A stretch of DNA of 64,000 bases from Motacilla alba alba (taxonomy: Eukaryota > Chordata > Aves > Passeriformes > Motacillidae). How positions within the stretch are numbered: the stretch's first letter is position 1; the number at the start of each line of letters is the position of its first letter. The position numbers and the translations under genes are program-made. The stretch lies in the NCBI RefSeq assembly GCF_015832195.1, contig NW_024037374.1, positions 372,001 through 436,000 of the forward strand, in the 5' to 3' direction. The notes under the pieces are model-generated. The model was not told the DNA's origin. It saw nothing but the letters and a program-made list of their open reading frames with translations, and did no database searches. Shown in pieces: positions 53,367 through 64,000 of this stretch.

Positions 53367-55552
53367 TTGAGTCTCCCACGGAACGGGACAACCGATCCCT
53401 CCTTGAAGTGCTACCAAAATGTAAAGTATGGCCAGACCATGGCCCAAGTGTTTGCAGCACACACTCCTATTAATGCAGGATGTTATGAGCCAGGAAAACT
53501 TGAAACCTGTACAATAGGAGAAAAGAGTTACTGGGTAGCAACAAATTCAGGATTAGGAGGATGGGCACCTGGAAACTATCAATTTTGTCCCCGGAGAGAA
53601 CCATTCCTCTGTTTTACCAAAGGCGGAATGTGGGAATACTCAGATAAAGGGGGAGTACAAGATAAATTCAAGGAAGAATTAGTGAAAAACGCCACAAAAA
53701 ATTTAAGGGAAATTCAAACCAAAAAAGAACAAGAGCAGGAAGTGACCTGTATAAAAAAATTAAGAAAAGACTCAGTGATTCGGAACTGCCCACGGAAGGA
53801 GAAAAACTAGTTTATTGATCTGATGCAAAAAGTAGTTAAGGAATTAAATGCAACTAACTGCTGGGCTTGTGGGGATCCCAAATGACCAAGCAATGGCCAT
53901 GGAAGGGAGAAGGGGTGTTACCACATTTCTCCTCATGGAGAAAAGCAAGGCACAGCTTTTCCCAGGAATATAGCTGGGACTCACGTTCTCTGAACATCAG
54001 AGAAAGAAAAACACAGTTCTTATCACTTGCTGTGCCTGTGTTGTGCCAAAGTAGAATGGAATGTGGAGTTTGTTTACCCAAAGTGAGGATGTTTTCTTCC
54101 CTTGGCCAATCAAGGCCAAGAGTGTGTCTGTGTTGAGATTGTCTGCCGGCAATCTCGGGGCAGACAGTCAGCGAGAGTAATGGATGAGTGCAGTTGAGCT
54201 TGTGAGTGCACGGCAGATTCAATTGTAGATTTATAGAATAAAGTACTTAATCAGCCTTCTGAAGATGGAGTCAGATGCCTCGTCATTTTTCTCTCCCATT
54301 GTCTGGGGCCCAGGGGTCACCTTGTTTTTGCAATAAAGGGATTGGACCTGATCAGTTGATATTATGGAACAGGACACAAAGATTTAATGAAATTCAGCCT
54401 GAGGGGTAAATATTGAGTCATGAAGTAGTAAGCCAAATTTGTATTTCTAGGAAAGGAAACAATTTTACATATGTAGGACATACCCCTTGCAAGATAATAT
54501 ACACCACCAACTCCACTTTTACAACCTAGTGGCCAAAACCACCAACAGGTTATTGGCCTATCAATTGTACCAACAGAACTGTTTGCTGGAAAAGTGTAAC
54601 ACATGCTAATCCTTTTGAGGAGGTAAAAGATCTTAAAGGATATTGGGAAAATCTGGGGCAGATGGCTGAAAATTGGAAAGCTTCAAATGGATTCTTTTAG
54701 ATATGTGGTAAAAGGGCATCTAATGAATTACCAAAGAGATGGAGAAGCATCTGTACAATTGGAATTACACAACCTGCATTCTTTTTGCTACTAAAGAGCA
54801 AAGGTGAATATTTAGGATGATCTCTTTATGAAACTCTGAACAGAAGAAAACAAAACTGAAATAGGAGGAAACCAGACCTGGAAAGATGAAGAATGGACTT
54901 CCCAATGGATCACAGATTGCTATGATCCTGCCTCCTGGGCTCAGGACAGCAGCTGGGGTTACAGAGCCCCTATCTATACACTTAACCAAATTATTAGATT
55001 ACAGGTCATTGTAGAAATTATTTCTAATCAAACATCAGAGGCATTGAAGCTTGTAGCTAGACAACTAACCCAGACCAGAGCAGCAGTGTATCAGAACAGG
55101 CTAGCCCTAGATTATTTGTTAGCTGAAGATGGGGGATTTTGTGGAAAATTTAGTACATCTGAGTGCTGTTTAGAGACTGATGATAATGGAGAAGCTATTA
55201 CAAATTTGGCAGATGAAATTAAACAAGTTGCACATGTTCCAGTGCAAAAATGGAATTCCATATTAACTGACAATTGATAAAATAATTTGTTTGAAGGAGC
55301 TTGGTGGAAAAAGTTGGAGTTCATGTTGCTTTGTTCTCATTAGGCCTATTGTTTATACCATGTATGATTCCATGCCTTATTAGGCAAATACATTCAGTGA
55401 TCCAGGGAATGCAGATTTCAGCAACGCCCATAAACCCTAAAATAACAACCACGGGAGAAAAAACTCACTCCCTTAGGATAGTCAAGGCTAAAGCAGAACC
55501 AAATAAAACTGCAATCCAAAAAGTATTAGCTCAATTTGAAGCAAAGACATGA
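53367..55552 (+). pseudogene. env remnant (SU and TM)
   Basis: SU-type sequence at 53367-53810 ends at a stop. More SU-like fragments flank a nested LTR (53916-54312). TM sequence at 55044-55277 has a QNRLALDYLL immunosuppressive-type segment and a CGKFSTSECC cysteine cluster. It ends prematurely, and the membrane-span and tail region continue in another frame to 55550. Multiple breaks make it non-functional. Confidence 0.82.
53916..54312 (+). mobile_element. Solo LTR nested in env
   Basis: 397 bp bounded by TG and CA with gggg on both sides (53912-53915 and 54313-54316). It has AATAAA near 54237 followed by aatcagccttctgaagatgg, resembling the 27726 LTR family. It shows that other retroviruses were integrating after this provirus settled. 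Confidence 0.7.
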
Positions 55553-55583
55553 ATCAATAACATACAGGGGAAAGATTGTGGAA

Positions 55584-56161
55584 AATGTTTTTGATTCGTG
55601 TCAACTGGCAATGGAATCAGCAAATGCTTCTATCTGTGGTGTCGAAAATAGACACAAAGAAAGGTTCTGAAACTTTCTGACCAAATAGCCAAATAAAGCA
55701 TCGAAATCAAAGAAGTATAGTAGAGTAATAGAGATGAGGTAGCAAGATGACCGATGCTTAGAATAAAACAGAGGAAGTTGGAGTAAAGCTAAGAGATATT
55801 GCAACAAAGCAACTAAATGCTTAGGTATAATAAAAAGCTTGATGCACTTGACAAAATCATGCAGCAGACACCAGGGTAAGGCCTCCCTCCAGACAACCAC
55901 AAGAATAGGAATCAACGACCACCTGGAAAGATTATGAAATTGCTGCTCCCAGCTTATTGATATTTGCTCATTTGGACTAACCAAGCACACTGGAAAATGC
56001 TTTGTAGGCTTCAAAGCAGTAGATATACTTTTATGAGCTTGTAAGTGGGGTGTGCCGTGAGTGGAGCGGTGACTCCCCGGCCACCCAGCCCTGCTTGCTT
56101 TCTTTAAAATAAAACATACAGAAATAAAATTCGGATTGACTACTGAAATTTTATATCAATT
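55584..56161 (+). repeat. 3' LTR of the provirus
   Basis: 578 bp, near-identical to the 5' LTR, same boundaries (aatg to caatt), with AATAAA near 56129. Its right flank is the CpG-rich segment. Confidence 0.93.
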
Positions 56162-56169
56162 CGAACGCG

Positions 56170-57122
56170 GCTCCCAGGCGTCCCAGGGTCCCCTTCTCCA
56201 GCACCCCCCCACTCCAGGCACTCAGCGCTTCCCCCGCTCCCCGACAATACTCCCAGGGTCGGGGGCTCGGGCCCCACTCATCTCCCGGCTCCACCACCCC
56301 TCCAGCCTGCCGCAGCTCCCCCAGCTCTGCTCTCGCCCCTCTCCCCATCCGGGGCTCCCGCCTTTCATGCCCGGCTCTCCCGGGGATCCCCAAAGCCCCT
56401 GTCCCGCCCCGCCGGCACCGGGCGAGCGCCACGTGGGCCCCGCAAAATCCCCCCAGGGCCATTTACGGCTCAGCTCTGCACTCTGCGAGATCCAAAAACA
56501 TCCCCTCGTCATATAAAGAAAAAAATACCTCTCCCAGCGACACCCAAATATATTTGGGACTCGACTCCGGAATCTGCGAGACCCAAACCCCACCAACCCC
56601 TCCCTCCACCCCCCAAAAATCCCTCCCGGAGCTGCCGCGATCGACTCGGGGCGAGCTTCCCCTCCGCGCTCACCTGCGCGATGCAGGGCAATGCGGTGCT
56701 GCCGGGGCCAGCCGAGCTGCGGGCTCTGCGGGCTCGCCCTGGAACCCCGCAATGCCCCTTCCACTGCTGCTGCTGCTCCTCGGGCTGCTCCTCTTCCTGC
56801 TCCTCCCCTTCCCCTCTCCCTGCCCTTCCTCCCGCTCCTCCTCCGCTCCCGCCCCGGACCCCCCTTTCGCACCCCCGGTGCCCCACGGCCGCAGCAGCAC
56901 CGGCTCTGGGGCAGGGGGAGAAACCCCCAGGAGCCCCCAGCGATGGGCAGGGGGCTCGGGGCCCCCCCAGTGCGGATCCGTCCGTCCCGTCCCGCTCCCC
57001 CCGAGCCCAAATTCCGCTCCCGGGGCTCGCTGGATGCGAGCGGGCGGCGCAGGCGGGCTGGAAGTGGGGAGCGCTGGGCGCTGCGGCTCTGCCCGGCAGC
57101 TGCGGAGGCACCGCTGAGGAAC
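56170..57122 (-). promoter_or_regulatory. CpG-rich segment, candidate zinc-finger promoter/first exon
   Basis: Very GC-rich with many CG dinucleotides, in sharp contrast to AT-rich flanks. The minus strand has a strong donor, cgcgcag|gtgagcgcgg, with the exon end at 56674. A minus-strand transcript would run toward the zinc-finger gene with the provirus in its first intron. Plus-strand open frames exist (one starting at 56752 has a Leu-rich start), but no second exon supports them. Confidence 0.45.
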
Positions 57123-57750
57123 CGTGAAAAATGCGTATTTTATGACTGGCTTTTTGCTAATGTTAAAATGAATATTATATGTGCTACGTTAGAAAGTTAC
57201 GCTGCATTAATTTTCTTAAGTAGTGTGTTAAACACAGTTTTAGGTTATAACATCGTGTTAAAATAGAAACTATGCTGTGTAAGATACTTTTTTTTTTTTT
57301 TTAAGCGGACTCGCACCGAGATAGCAGCCACAGGATACGTAAGGCTTTCAGAGAAAAAGAATTTCTTGCTCGCTTATCAGAAGAAACAAACTTCTTCCTG
57401 CCTCGCTCAGCCCTGAAGACGCCGTTAGGATTCAGAGACGGAAGTTGACACTGCCCAGACAGAATCCTTTGTTTGAATGGAATTTACGCATCATGTATGA
57501 GGTGTATGAATATGTAACTGGCTATTGCTTTTAAGGGTTAATCCTCTGTTAACGTGTGTCCTTTTTCGGGCTTATTTTGGCCAGAAAGAGGTACCCGGAC
57601 TGTCTGTAACTCTTTGTTTTTATTGTCTTGTATTGTACTAATCCTAATTGTCCAAATTTTTATTACTCTAATTATATTACTATTTCTATAACCATTTTAT
57701 TACTATTGAACTTTTAAAATTTTAAAAACAAGTGATTGGCATTTTTCACA
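57123..57750 (+). mobile_element. ERVL-type LTR
   Basis: 628 bp with inverted ends: cgtgaaaaatgc at the left against gcatttttcaca at the right. The flanks ggaac (57118-57122) and ggaat (57751-57755) form a near-perfect 5-bp duplication, typical of ERVL. The body is AT-rich with a poly(T) tract near 57290. Confidence 0.8.
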
Positions 57751-57754
57751 GGAA

Positions 57755-58317
57755 TGTCAGAGATACATATTATAATATTGGCTTTTCACCAATATTAAAA
57801 TTGATTCTATATGTGTGGTGTTAAAGTAACTTTGCTATATAGCTTTTATTTCTGTTGTTAACTAAAACTTAGAAATAGCTGATACAGAATGCTTGTGTTA
57901 AAATGGCTGCTTGGATGGGATAAAACCCAATGAACACAGGATGAGGACACCTGCTACAGACACGCCAACTGTCCGTACTCACCGTCTGAAGACAGTGTGG
58001 GCCGGGGCCAAAACTGAAGGTTATGATAAAAATGGACTGAAACCACACCCAAGGAATCTGCATGCTCTAAAAAGGCAGATCCAAAGAGGAGATATGCTAA
58101 ACAGTTCTTGGAACATGTAAACTAGATTTAGGAAAAGTTTACTAAGCATAATTGTTTATGAATATGGAACAAGCTGATGCATTGGAAATGGTATCTAAAG
58201 GCTGTTTCCAATTAGCAGGGGTGCTCTTGGCTGAGTGCCAAGATGCTCCTGGCCATAACATCTTTGCTCTATGGTCTTTGTCTCCTATTGTCCTTTATTA
58301 AACTTCAAAAGTTTCAC
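57755..58317 (+). mobile_element. Second ERVL-type LTR
   Basis: Begins tgtcagagatac and ends aaaagtttcaca. Its start resembles the previous LTR (a ggcttttcaccaatattaaa block against ggctttttgctaatgttaaa). It lies directly beside the first one, so the pair could be two insertions at one site or a rearranged element. The right flank is ggaga. Confidence 0.65.
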
Positions 58318-59150
58318 AGGAGAGTGGACGTGTTTTTCCCAGGAAATTGCTCAGTGTGTCCTCTGGCTGGAATTGGGAAAGGTGCTGCACTCTGCAGGTC
58401 TCCCCAGCAGCTGAGCTGAGTCTGAGCTAGAGCTCTTTCCTAGTACTTTTTCATTCTGAGATCTCATTCCTATTTCTCTACCTTGCATTTCTTGGTCAAT
58501 ACTGTCTTCAATAAAATAGGTGTTCAATAAAATCTATGGGTTGTGGTCCTATGGTCTCATTTGCACCTTCCCTGGGGTAGAGGTGTCTCTCCCTCCTGGG
58601 ATTGCAGCCCGTGGGCAGGGTCCCTACTTGTTCAAACTTAGGGTACAGGGAATATTTCTTTGATTGTTTTGGGAAGTTTTGATCCTTAGGAGAAGACTGC
58701 TTTTAATCTTTGTTTATGGAGAGAGCTTCTAAGATTCTGGGATGAATTGGAATCTACGAGATTTAGGGGTCTCCCCATCAAGGGAAGATGAGGAGGGACT
58801 TCCACACCTTCTCCCTGCAGTCATTCTGGGATTCTGTCAGGGACACATTTTCCTTTTCGTCTTCCCTCTGCTTTGAGCTGGGAATGGGCTGGAAAATGTC
58901 CAGCAAAGCCACCTTTGCTGTCTGCTCTGGTAGCCCACTACACAGCTTGTGGGCCTTGTCACCTGCCCCTGCACAGCTCCCTTGGGAAGCAGGGCAGAAC
59001 CAGCCCCTGGGAGCCTTGGGAATTCCCCGCTTGGATCCATGGCACACGCTCGAATGATCTGGAATCTCACTTTCACAGCACCCCACATCCCTCCCAAGAA
59101 CCCTCAACTCACTCAAACCTATAATCCCCCACATTCCCAGGGAGCTCAGG
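58318..59150. other. No gene seen
   Basis: Unique-looking sequence with two AATAAA motifs near 58512 and 58527. Open frames on either strand near 58780-59120 are short and unsupported. The last part grades into a ccatgtcccc low-complexity run (59150-59310). Confidence 0.4.
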
Positions 59151-59389
59151 CCATGTCCCCATCCCTGTCCATGTCCCCCTGATGTCCCCATCCATGCCTG
59201 TGTCCCCACCATATCCCCATTCATGGCTCTCCACGTCCCCACTCCTGCCCATGTCACCCATGTCCCCTTCCATGCCCATGGCCCCCCATGTCCCTGTCCA
59301 TGGCCAGGTCCTCTTGAGCTCCTCTTGCACCCAGGTGCCTGAAGGGAGCCAGGAAGATGTGGGGACCACCAGCCAGTGGATCACCAGGA

Positions 59390-60783
<1,394 letters not shown>

Positions 60784-60790
<7 letters not shown>

Positions 60791-61260
60791 CACCCCCGGA
60801 TTGGGGTGACCCTGAAAGATGGAAAAGTCTCTGCTCCAACCCGTGCCTTCAAAGAAAGACTCAGTAGTCTTCTGTTGTCCCTTCTCAAGGTTGTTTATTG
60901 TTGTTTATCTGAAAGATTCTTCTCCCTGAACTGCTGTGGCCCGTTCAGCAGGTCAGACAAAGGCACACTGCCCTCCCAGGGGGCTGGTGCCATCTTTTAT
61001 ATCATATATTACGTACTACATGTTTATACTTTTTCCCCAATGCCTACTATCTATATTGAATGGTGACTTTCTACTCTAGACCAATCTGTGAGTGCCAACA
61101 TCACCAAAGACATGGAGGCTAGGAAGGAGAAAGAAGGAGGACAGGGCACACCCAAATCCCTCCATCTTAGAACTCCTGACCCCCATGTACAAAACTTGGA
61201 CCCCTGCGTACAAGGCTTAAAACCCCCCTGTACAGCACTCAAAAATCCTTCCTTTCACTT
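60784..61260 (-). repeat. 3' LTR of the second ERV
   Basis: Plus-strand start tgtggggtttcaccc is the LTR 3' end. AATAAA lies on the minus strand near 60900 and a TATA-like run near 61000. It shares its first ~200 bp with the LTR at 33353. Confidence 0.8.
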
Positions 61261-62085
61261 CGTGATTACTTCTACTATGCTATCTAAACTTTTGTATGTG
61301 GCTTGTAATTCTTCATACAGAGTTAGTAATTTGCTCCACGGGCTAAGATCAAAACCCCACATGTGTCTTTGGCTACATGCCAGAGTCTCAGAGCCCCCTG
61401 CCAGCAGCTCTGGCCATCCAGGGCACCCAGAGGGATGTCCTGGGTCCCCACAACCATCCACCACCGCATATCCTGATTTCTTTTTCCCTTCAATCACCCT
61501 AGCCGACCCATCGACAAACCACTTCTCACCCTCCTCAAGTTCCTCTTCCTCTAGGTCTGGTCTTATCTTTGTCTGTAATTCCACTATTTCGGTACAACTA
61601 TGGGTAGGAGTCCCTGACGGTTCCCCAAACAGAAATTGAGCAGGGTTTTTCGCTGATGTAACCTTGATTTCTAGGTCAGGTGAATGTATAAGGATAGCTT
61701 CATATTTTAAGAGTCTGGCATCAGTGAGCCATTTGTCCACAGTCTGCTGTAAAATGCTTTGGACATTATGGGGTGTGAATACAGTTAGAGGAGCCCTGAA
61801 TGTTACTTTCTTTGCCTCCTCCATTAATAAAGCTGCTGCTACAGCTGCCTGTAGGCATGTAGGCCAGCCTCTGCTTACCGGGTCCAGAAGTTTTAACACA
61901 TATCCCACAGGTTTCTGGTCTCCCGCCCAGTCCTGAGTTAATACTCCATGCGCGTATTGCTAACATCCACAAATAATTGAAATGGCCTTTTTACATCTGG
62001 CAAACTTAATACAGGGGCAGTCATTAATGTTTCTTTGATGTTTACAAATCCTTTCTCATCTTCTGTCCAGTTTATTTTATCTGTG
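61255..62085 (-). pseudogene. pol fragment: thumb/connection and RNase H start
   Basis: Residues include a LDPVSRGWPTCLQA connection-type block, LTVFTPHNVQ, LLKYEAIL, and the RNase H start WFVDGSARV at about 61505. The frame is intact from 61908 to 61255 but passes into non-pol sequence after about 61445. A stop lies upstream near 61940. RNase H is therefore incomplete. Confidence 0.85.
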
Positions 62086-62095
62086 TGTCACGATC

Positions 62096-63209
62096 CACCC
62101 TCACGGACAGGATTGTGATTGTTCGTTATCTGATCTCAGGGGACAAAACACCAACACAGCAAGGGGGTTTGCAGTAACAATCAAAATCAGTGTACTTTAT
62201 TGAATGATCACAGCAAAATGCATTGGAGGGGATTGGGGAAGAGAGAAAGAGAGAGAGAGAGAAAGAGAAAGAAAGAGAGAGAAACCCTGCAGGAAAGGAA
62301 AAGGAAAAGGAAAAGGAAAAGGAAAAGGAAAAGGAAAAGGAAAAGGAAAAGGAAAAGGAAAAGGAAAAGGAAAAGGAAAAGGAAAAGGAAAAGGAAAAGG
62401 AAAAGGAAAAGGAAAAAAAGGAAAGGAAAGGAAAGGAAAGGAAAGGAAAGGAAAGGAAAGGAAAGGAAAGGAAAAGACAGAGTAGGTATATCTACCAACA
62501 TAGAAGCGATGTAATTCTTCGAGGTCCAGTCAATGTCCAGTCGAGGAGTCGCCTTCACGTTGAGGAGATCTCGAGTTAGCTAGCTGACTCGAGAGGTTTT
62601 TATTAGAATTTTCTATTGAAAGTTGGGAAGGAGGGGGCAAAAGACACAATGGTCTTATAATCTTAGCAGTGGGGCAGAGCCATTGTTTTCTTGGTTCAGT
62701 GGTCACTGCCTGCAGGCAAACATCTCAGTTTGATCAGCTGTTCTCCCCCACACACACTGCCCTCCTCCCCCCAGGTTACAGGTTTCATTCCTTGAGGAGA
62801 AAAGGAGTCTTTTCCATATAGGGGTTTCATGTCTCAGTCTTAGAGGGAGTGGCTTCTCCCATCTCAGTCCATCTGCCACGGTGGTTGTACAGTAGATGAA
62901 GGGTCTTCTGTGGAGACCACCAAAGGGTAATTCCAGAAGAGAGTCCAGCCAGGCTTGGGGGTGGAAAACTCCAGGCCATTGTCACAGAGCGATGCAGGCG
63001 AAGGAAGGTCAAGGTGCTCCTTGTCCTTTCACTGGGAGCAGTGTAGCATAAGGTGGACAAACGCACCTGTGAACAATAACTCAAGTTCCAGTCCCGGGGC
63101 CTTGGCAAGCCCCACCAAACCAGGATGTAGGATCCTCTTTTGGTGGTCTCAGTTTTTTTCATGACGATCGTGAGGCAGATGAGAGAGTAATTTTGGGCAG
63201 AGTCTTACA
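62096..63209 (-). mobile_element. Solo LTR (family B) inside pol
   Basis: 1114 bp with 5-bp flanks ctgtg (62091-62095 and 63210-63214). Its ends, tgtcacgatcc and gtcttaca, are the reverse complements of the family B ends seen at 43756 and 39796. The larger size comes partly from expansion of the CT-rich tract into long purine repeats. Confidence 0.87.
62225..62475 (+). repeat. (AAAAGG)n and (AAAGG)n microsatellite
   Basis: A gagagaaagag stretch (62237-62285) is followed by about 20 uninterrupted aaaagg units (to ~62415) and then about 12 aaagg units. Lys/Glu- or Phe/Leu-rich open frames here are repeat artefacts. Confidence 0.97.
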
Positions 63210-63990
63210 CTGTGGTAAGTTTTTCATAAAGAAACTTCACTTTTTCACTATACCACTCAATCCATTGTCTACAATAACCCAAAAGTCCCCAAATCTGTCT
63301 CACTTCTCTTTTAGTACGAGGTGGAGGTAATGCGATTATCCCTGCCATCCGGTCAGTGTCTAATTTCTTTTTCCCTTCCGATAGCCAGTGTCCCAAATAT
63401 TTTACCTCAGGTTCAGTAAATTGTAATTTAGATTTTGAGACCTTTAACCCTTTTCCACCTAGAAAATTTAAAAGCGCAATAGTGCATTCCCTAATCGCTT
63501 GTTCCTCAGAACCAGCTATCAATAGGTCATCTACATACTGTAATAATTTTGTTCCTCTGTAGGCACGAACTGAGTAATCAGTTGCTCCAGTGCCTGGCCA
63601 AACAGGTTTGGTGAGTCCACTAATCCCTGAGGGAGAGTGGTCCACCTCAGCTGTTGTTTTCTATTTGTTTCAGGGTCTTCCCATTGAAACGCAAAATAGT
63701 CTCGGCTGTTTTCATCTAATGGGCAAGACCAGAAAGCATCCTTTAGATCTATCGAACTGTACCAAGTGTCTTTGGGAGAAATGTTGTTTAATAAAGTATA
63801 GGGGTTAGGTACAGGGGGGAATAAAGTTTTTGTCCGACTGTTCACTGCTCTTAAGTCCTGAACCAGTCTGCAGCTCCCATCATGCTTCTTTACTGCTAAT
63901 ATGGGAGTATTATGCCGGGACATACATGGGTCCAAAGCTCCTTTTTCCATAAACTCCTCAATTACTGGTTTCAACCCTCAATTCCCTTCT
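63210..63990 (-). pseudogene. pol fragment: reverse transcriptase fingers and palm
   Basis: Two overlapping minus-strand frames: 63974-63531 (fingers; VQDLRAVN near 63855, SSIDLKDAFW near 63755, TLPQG near 63640) and 63645-63205 (YVDD catalytic motif near 63530, then primer grip and thumb start). One frameshift separates them near 63570. The rest of polymerase resumes beyond the inserted LTR at 62085. Confidence 0.88.
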
Positions 63991-64000
63991 ACGGGAATTG

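Larger units (their letters stand above)
49027..56161 (+). mobile_element. Gammaretrovirus-like provirus, full-length but defective
   Basis: About 7.1 kb between paired LTRs. The 5-bp flanks are tgaac (49022-49026) and cgaac (56162-56166), a plausible target duplication in which the left copy lost a CpG. Order: 5' LTR, primer-binding region, gag, pro, pol, env, 3' LTR. Gag begins with an MGQ myristoylation-type start. LTRs differ by only about a dozen sites, implying modest age. All genes are broken: several frameshifts and stops in gag and pro, most of reverse transcriptase missing, integrase joined to env sequence, and env interrupted by a solo LTR. It lies antisense to the zinc-finger gene. 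Confidence 0.93.

Noticed and set aside
56681..57127. Pro/Cys-rich plus-strand frames in the CpG block
   Set aside because: GC-rich sequence keeps frames open by chance; three overlapping frames look equally good and none has a supported second exon.
62200..62580. Lys/Glu-rich or Phe/Leu-rich proteins
   Set aside because: These are translations of the AAAAGG microsatellite inside an LTR.

Overview
This is nuclear DNA from a bird, most likely a songbird. The evidence is CR1 LINE fragments, several endogenous retrovirus LTR families with clean target-site duplications, a C2H2 zinc-finger gene of the type expanded in birds, and a compact 12-exon CYP4F-type cytochrome P450 gene with GT-AG introns. 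High repeat content, large tandem arrays and a fixed-size assembly gap suggest a repeat-dense, perhaps pericentromeric, part of a small GC-rich chromosome.

Layout. 1-10662: a 21-bp minisatellite whose frame +1 reads Lys-Pro-Thr-Asp-Ala-Thr-Thr, cut by an exact 1000-N gap (10663-11662). 11663-14610: about 16 tandem copies of a ~190-bp unit. 14640-29170: a second ~191-bp satellite in four blocks of alternating orientation, with two solo LTRs inserted. Many of its early monomers carry a CTCF-like core motif. 29170-36280: mostly repeat debris (G-rich minisatellite, CR1 pieces, LTRs) plus a fragment of a Toll-like-receptor-type leucine-rich-repeat gene. 36285-36953: a candidate mini-gene for a short secreted peptide. 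38340-39560: short minisatellites. 39796-40566 and 43153-43756: two LTRs of one family, upstream of and inside the P450 gene (41189-45718). That gene is structurally complete but has an in-frame TGA in its first coding exon and an altered heme-binding motif.

46020-48726 (minus strand): a nine-finger C2H2 zinc-finger gene, convergent with the P450 gene. A CpG-rich segment at 56170-57120 with a good minus-strand splice donor may be its promoter and first exon. If so, the gammaretrovirus-like provirus at 49027-56161 lies antisense in its first intron. That provirus has paired LTRs but broken gag, pro-pol and env, large pol deletions and a nested solo LTR. 57123-58317: two ERVL-type LTRs. 59390-60790 (minus): a decayed duplicate of the zinc-finger gene. 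60784 to the window end (minus): a second gammaretrovirus-like element with a 3' LTR, RNase H and reverse transcriptase, split by a 1.1-kb LTR that contains a long (AAAAGG)n tract.

The functional host content is therefore at most a P450 gene (possibly inactive here), a zinc-finger gene and perhaps a small secreted peptide. The rest is tandem repeat and retroviral sequence. The most unusual signals are the inverted satellite with CTCF-like sites, the frame-preserving mucin-like minisatellite, and the paired lesions in an otherwise intact P450.
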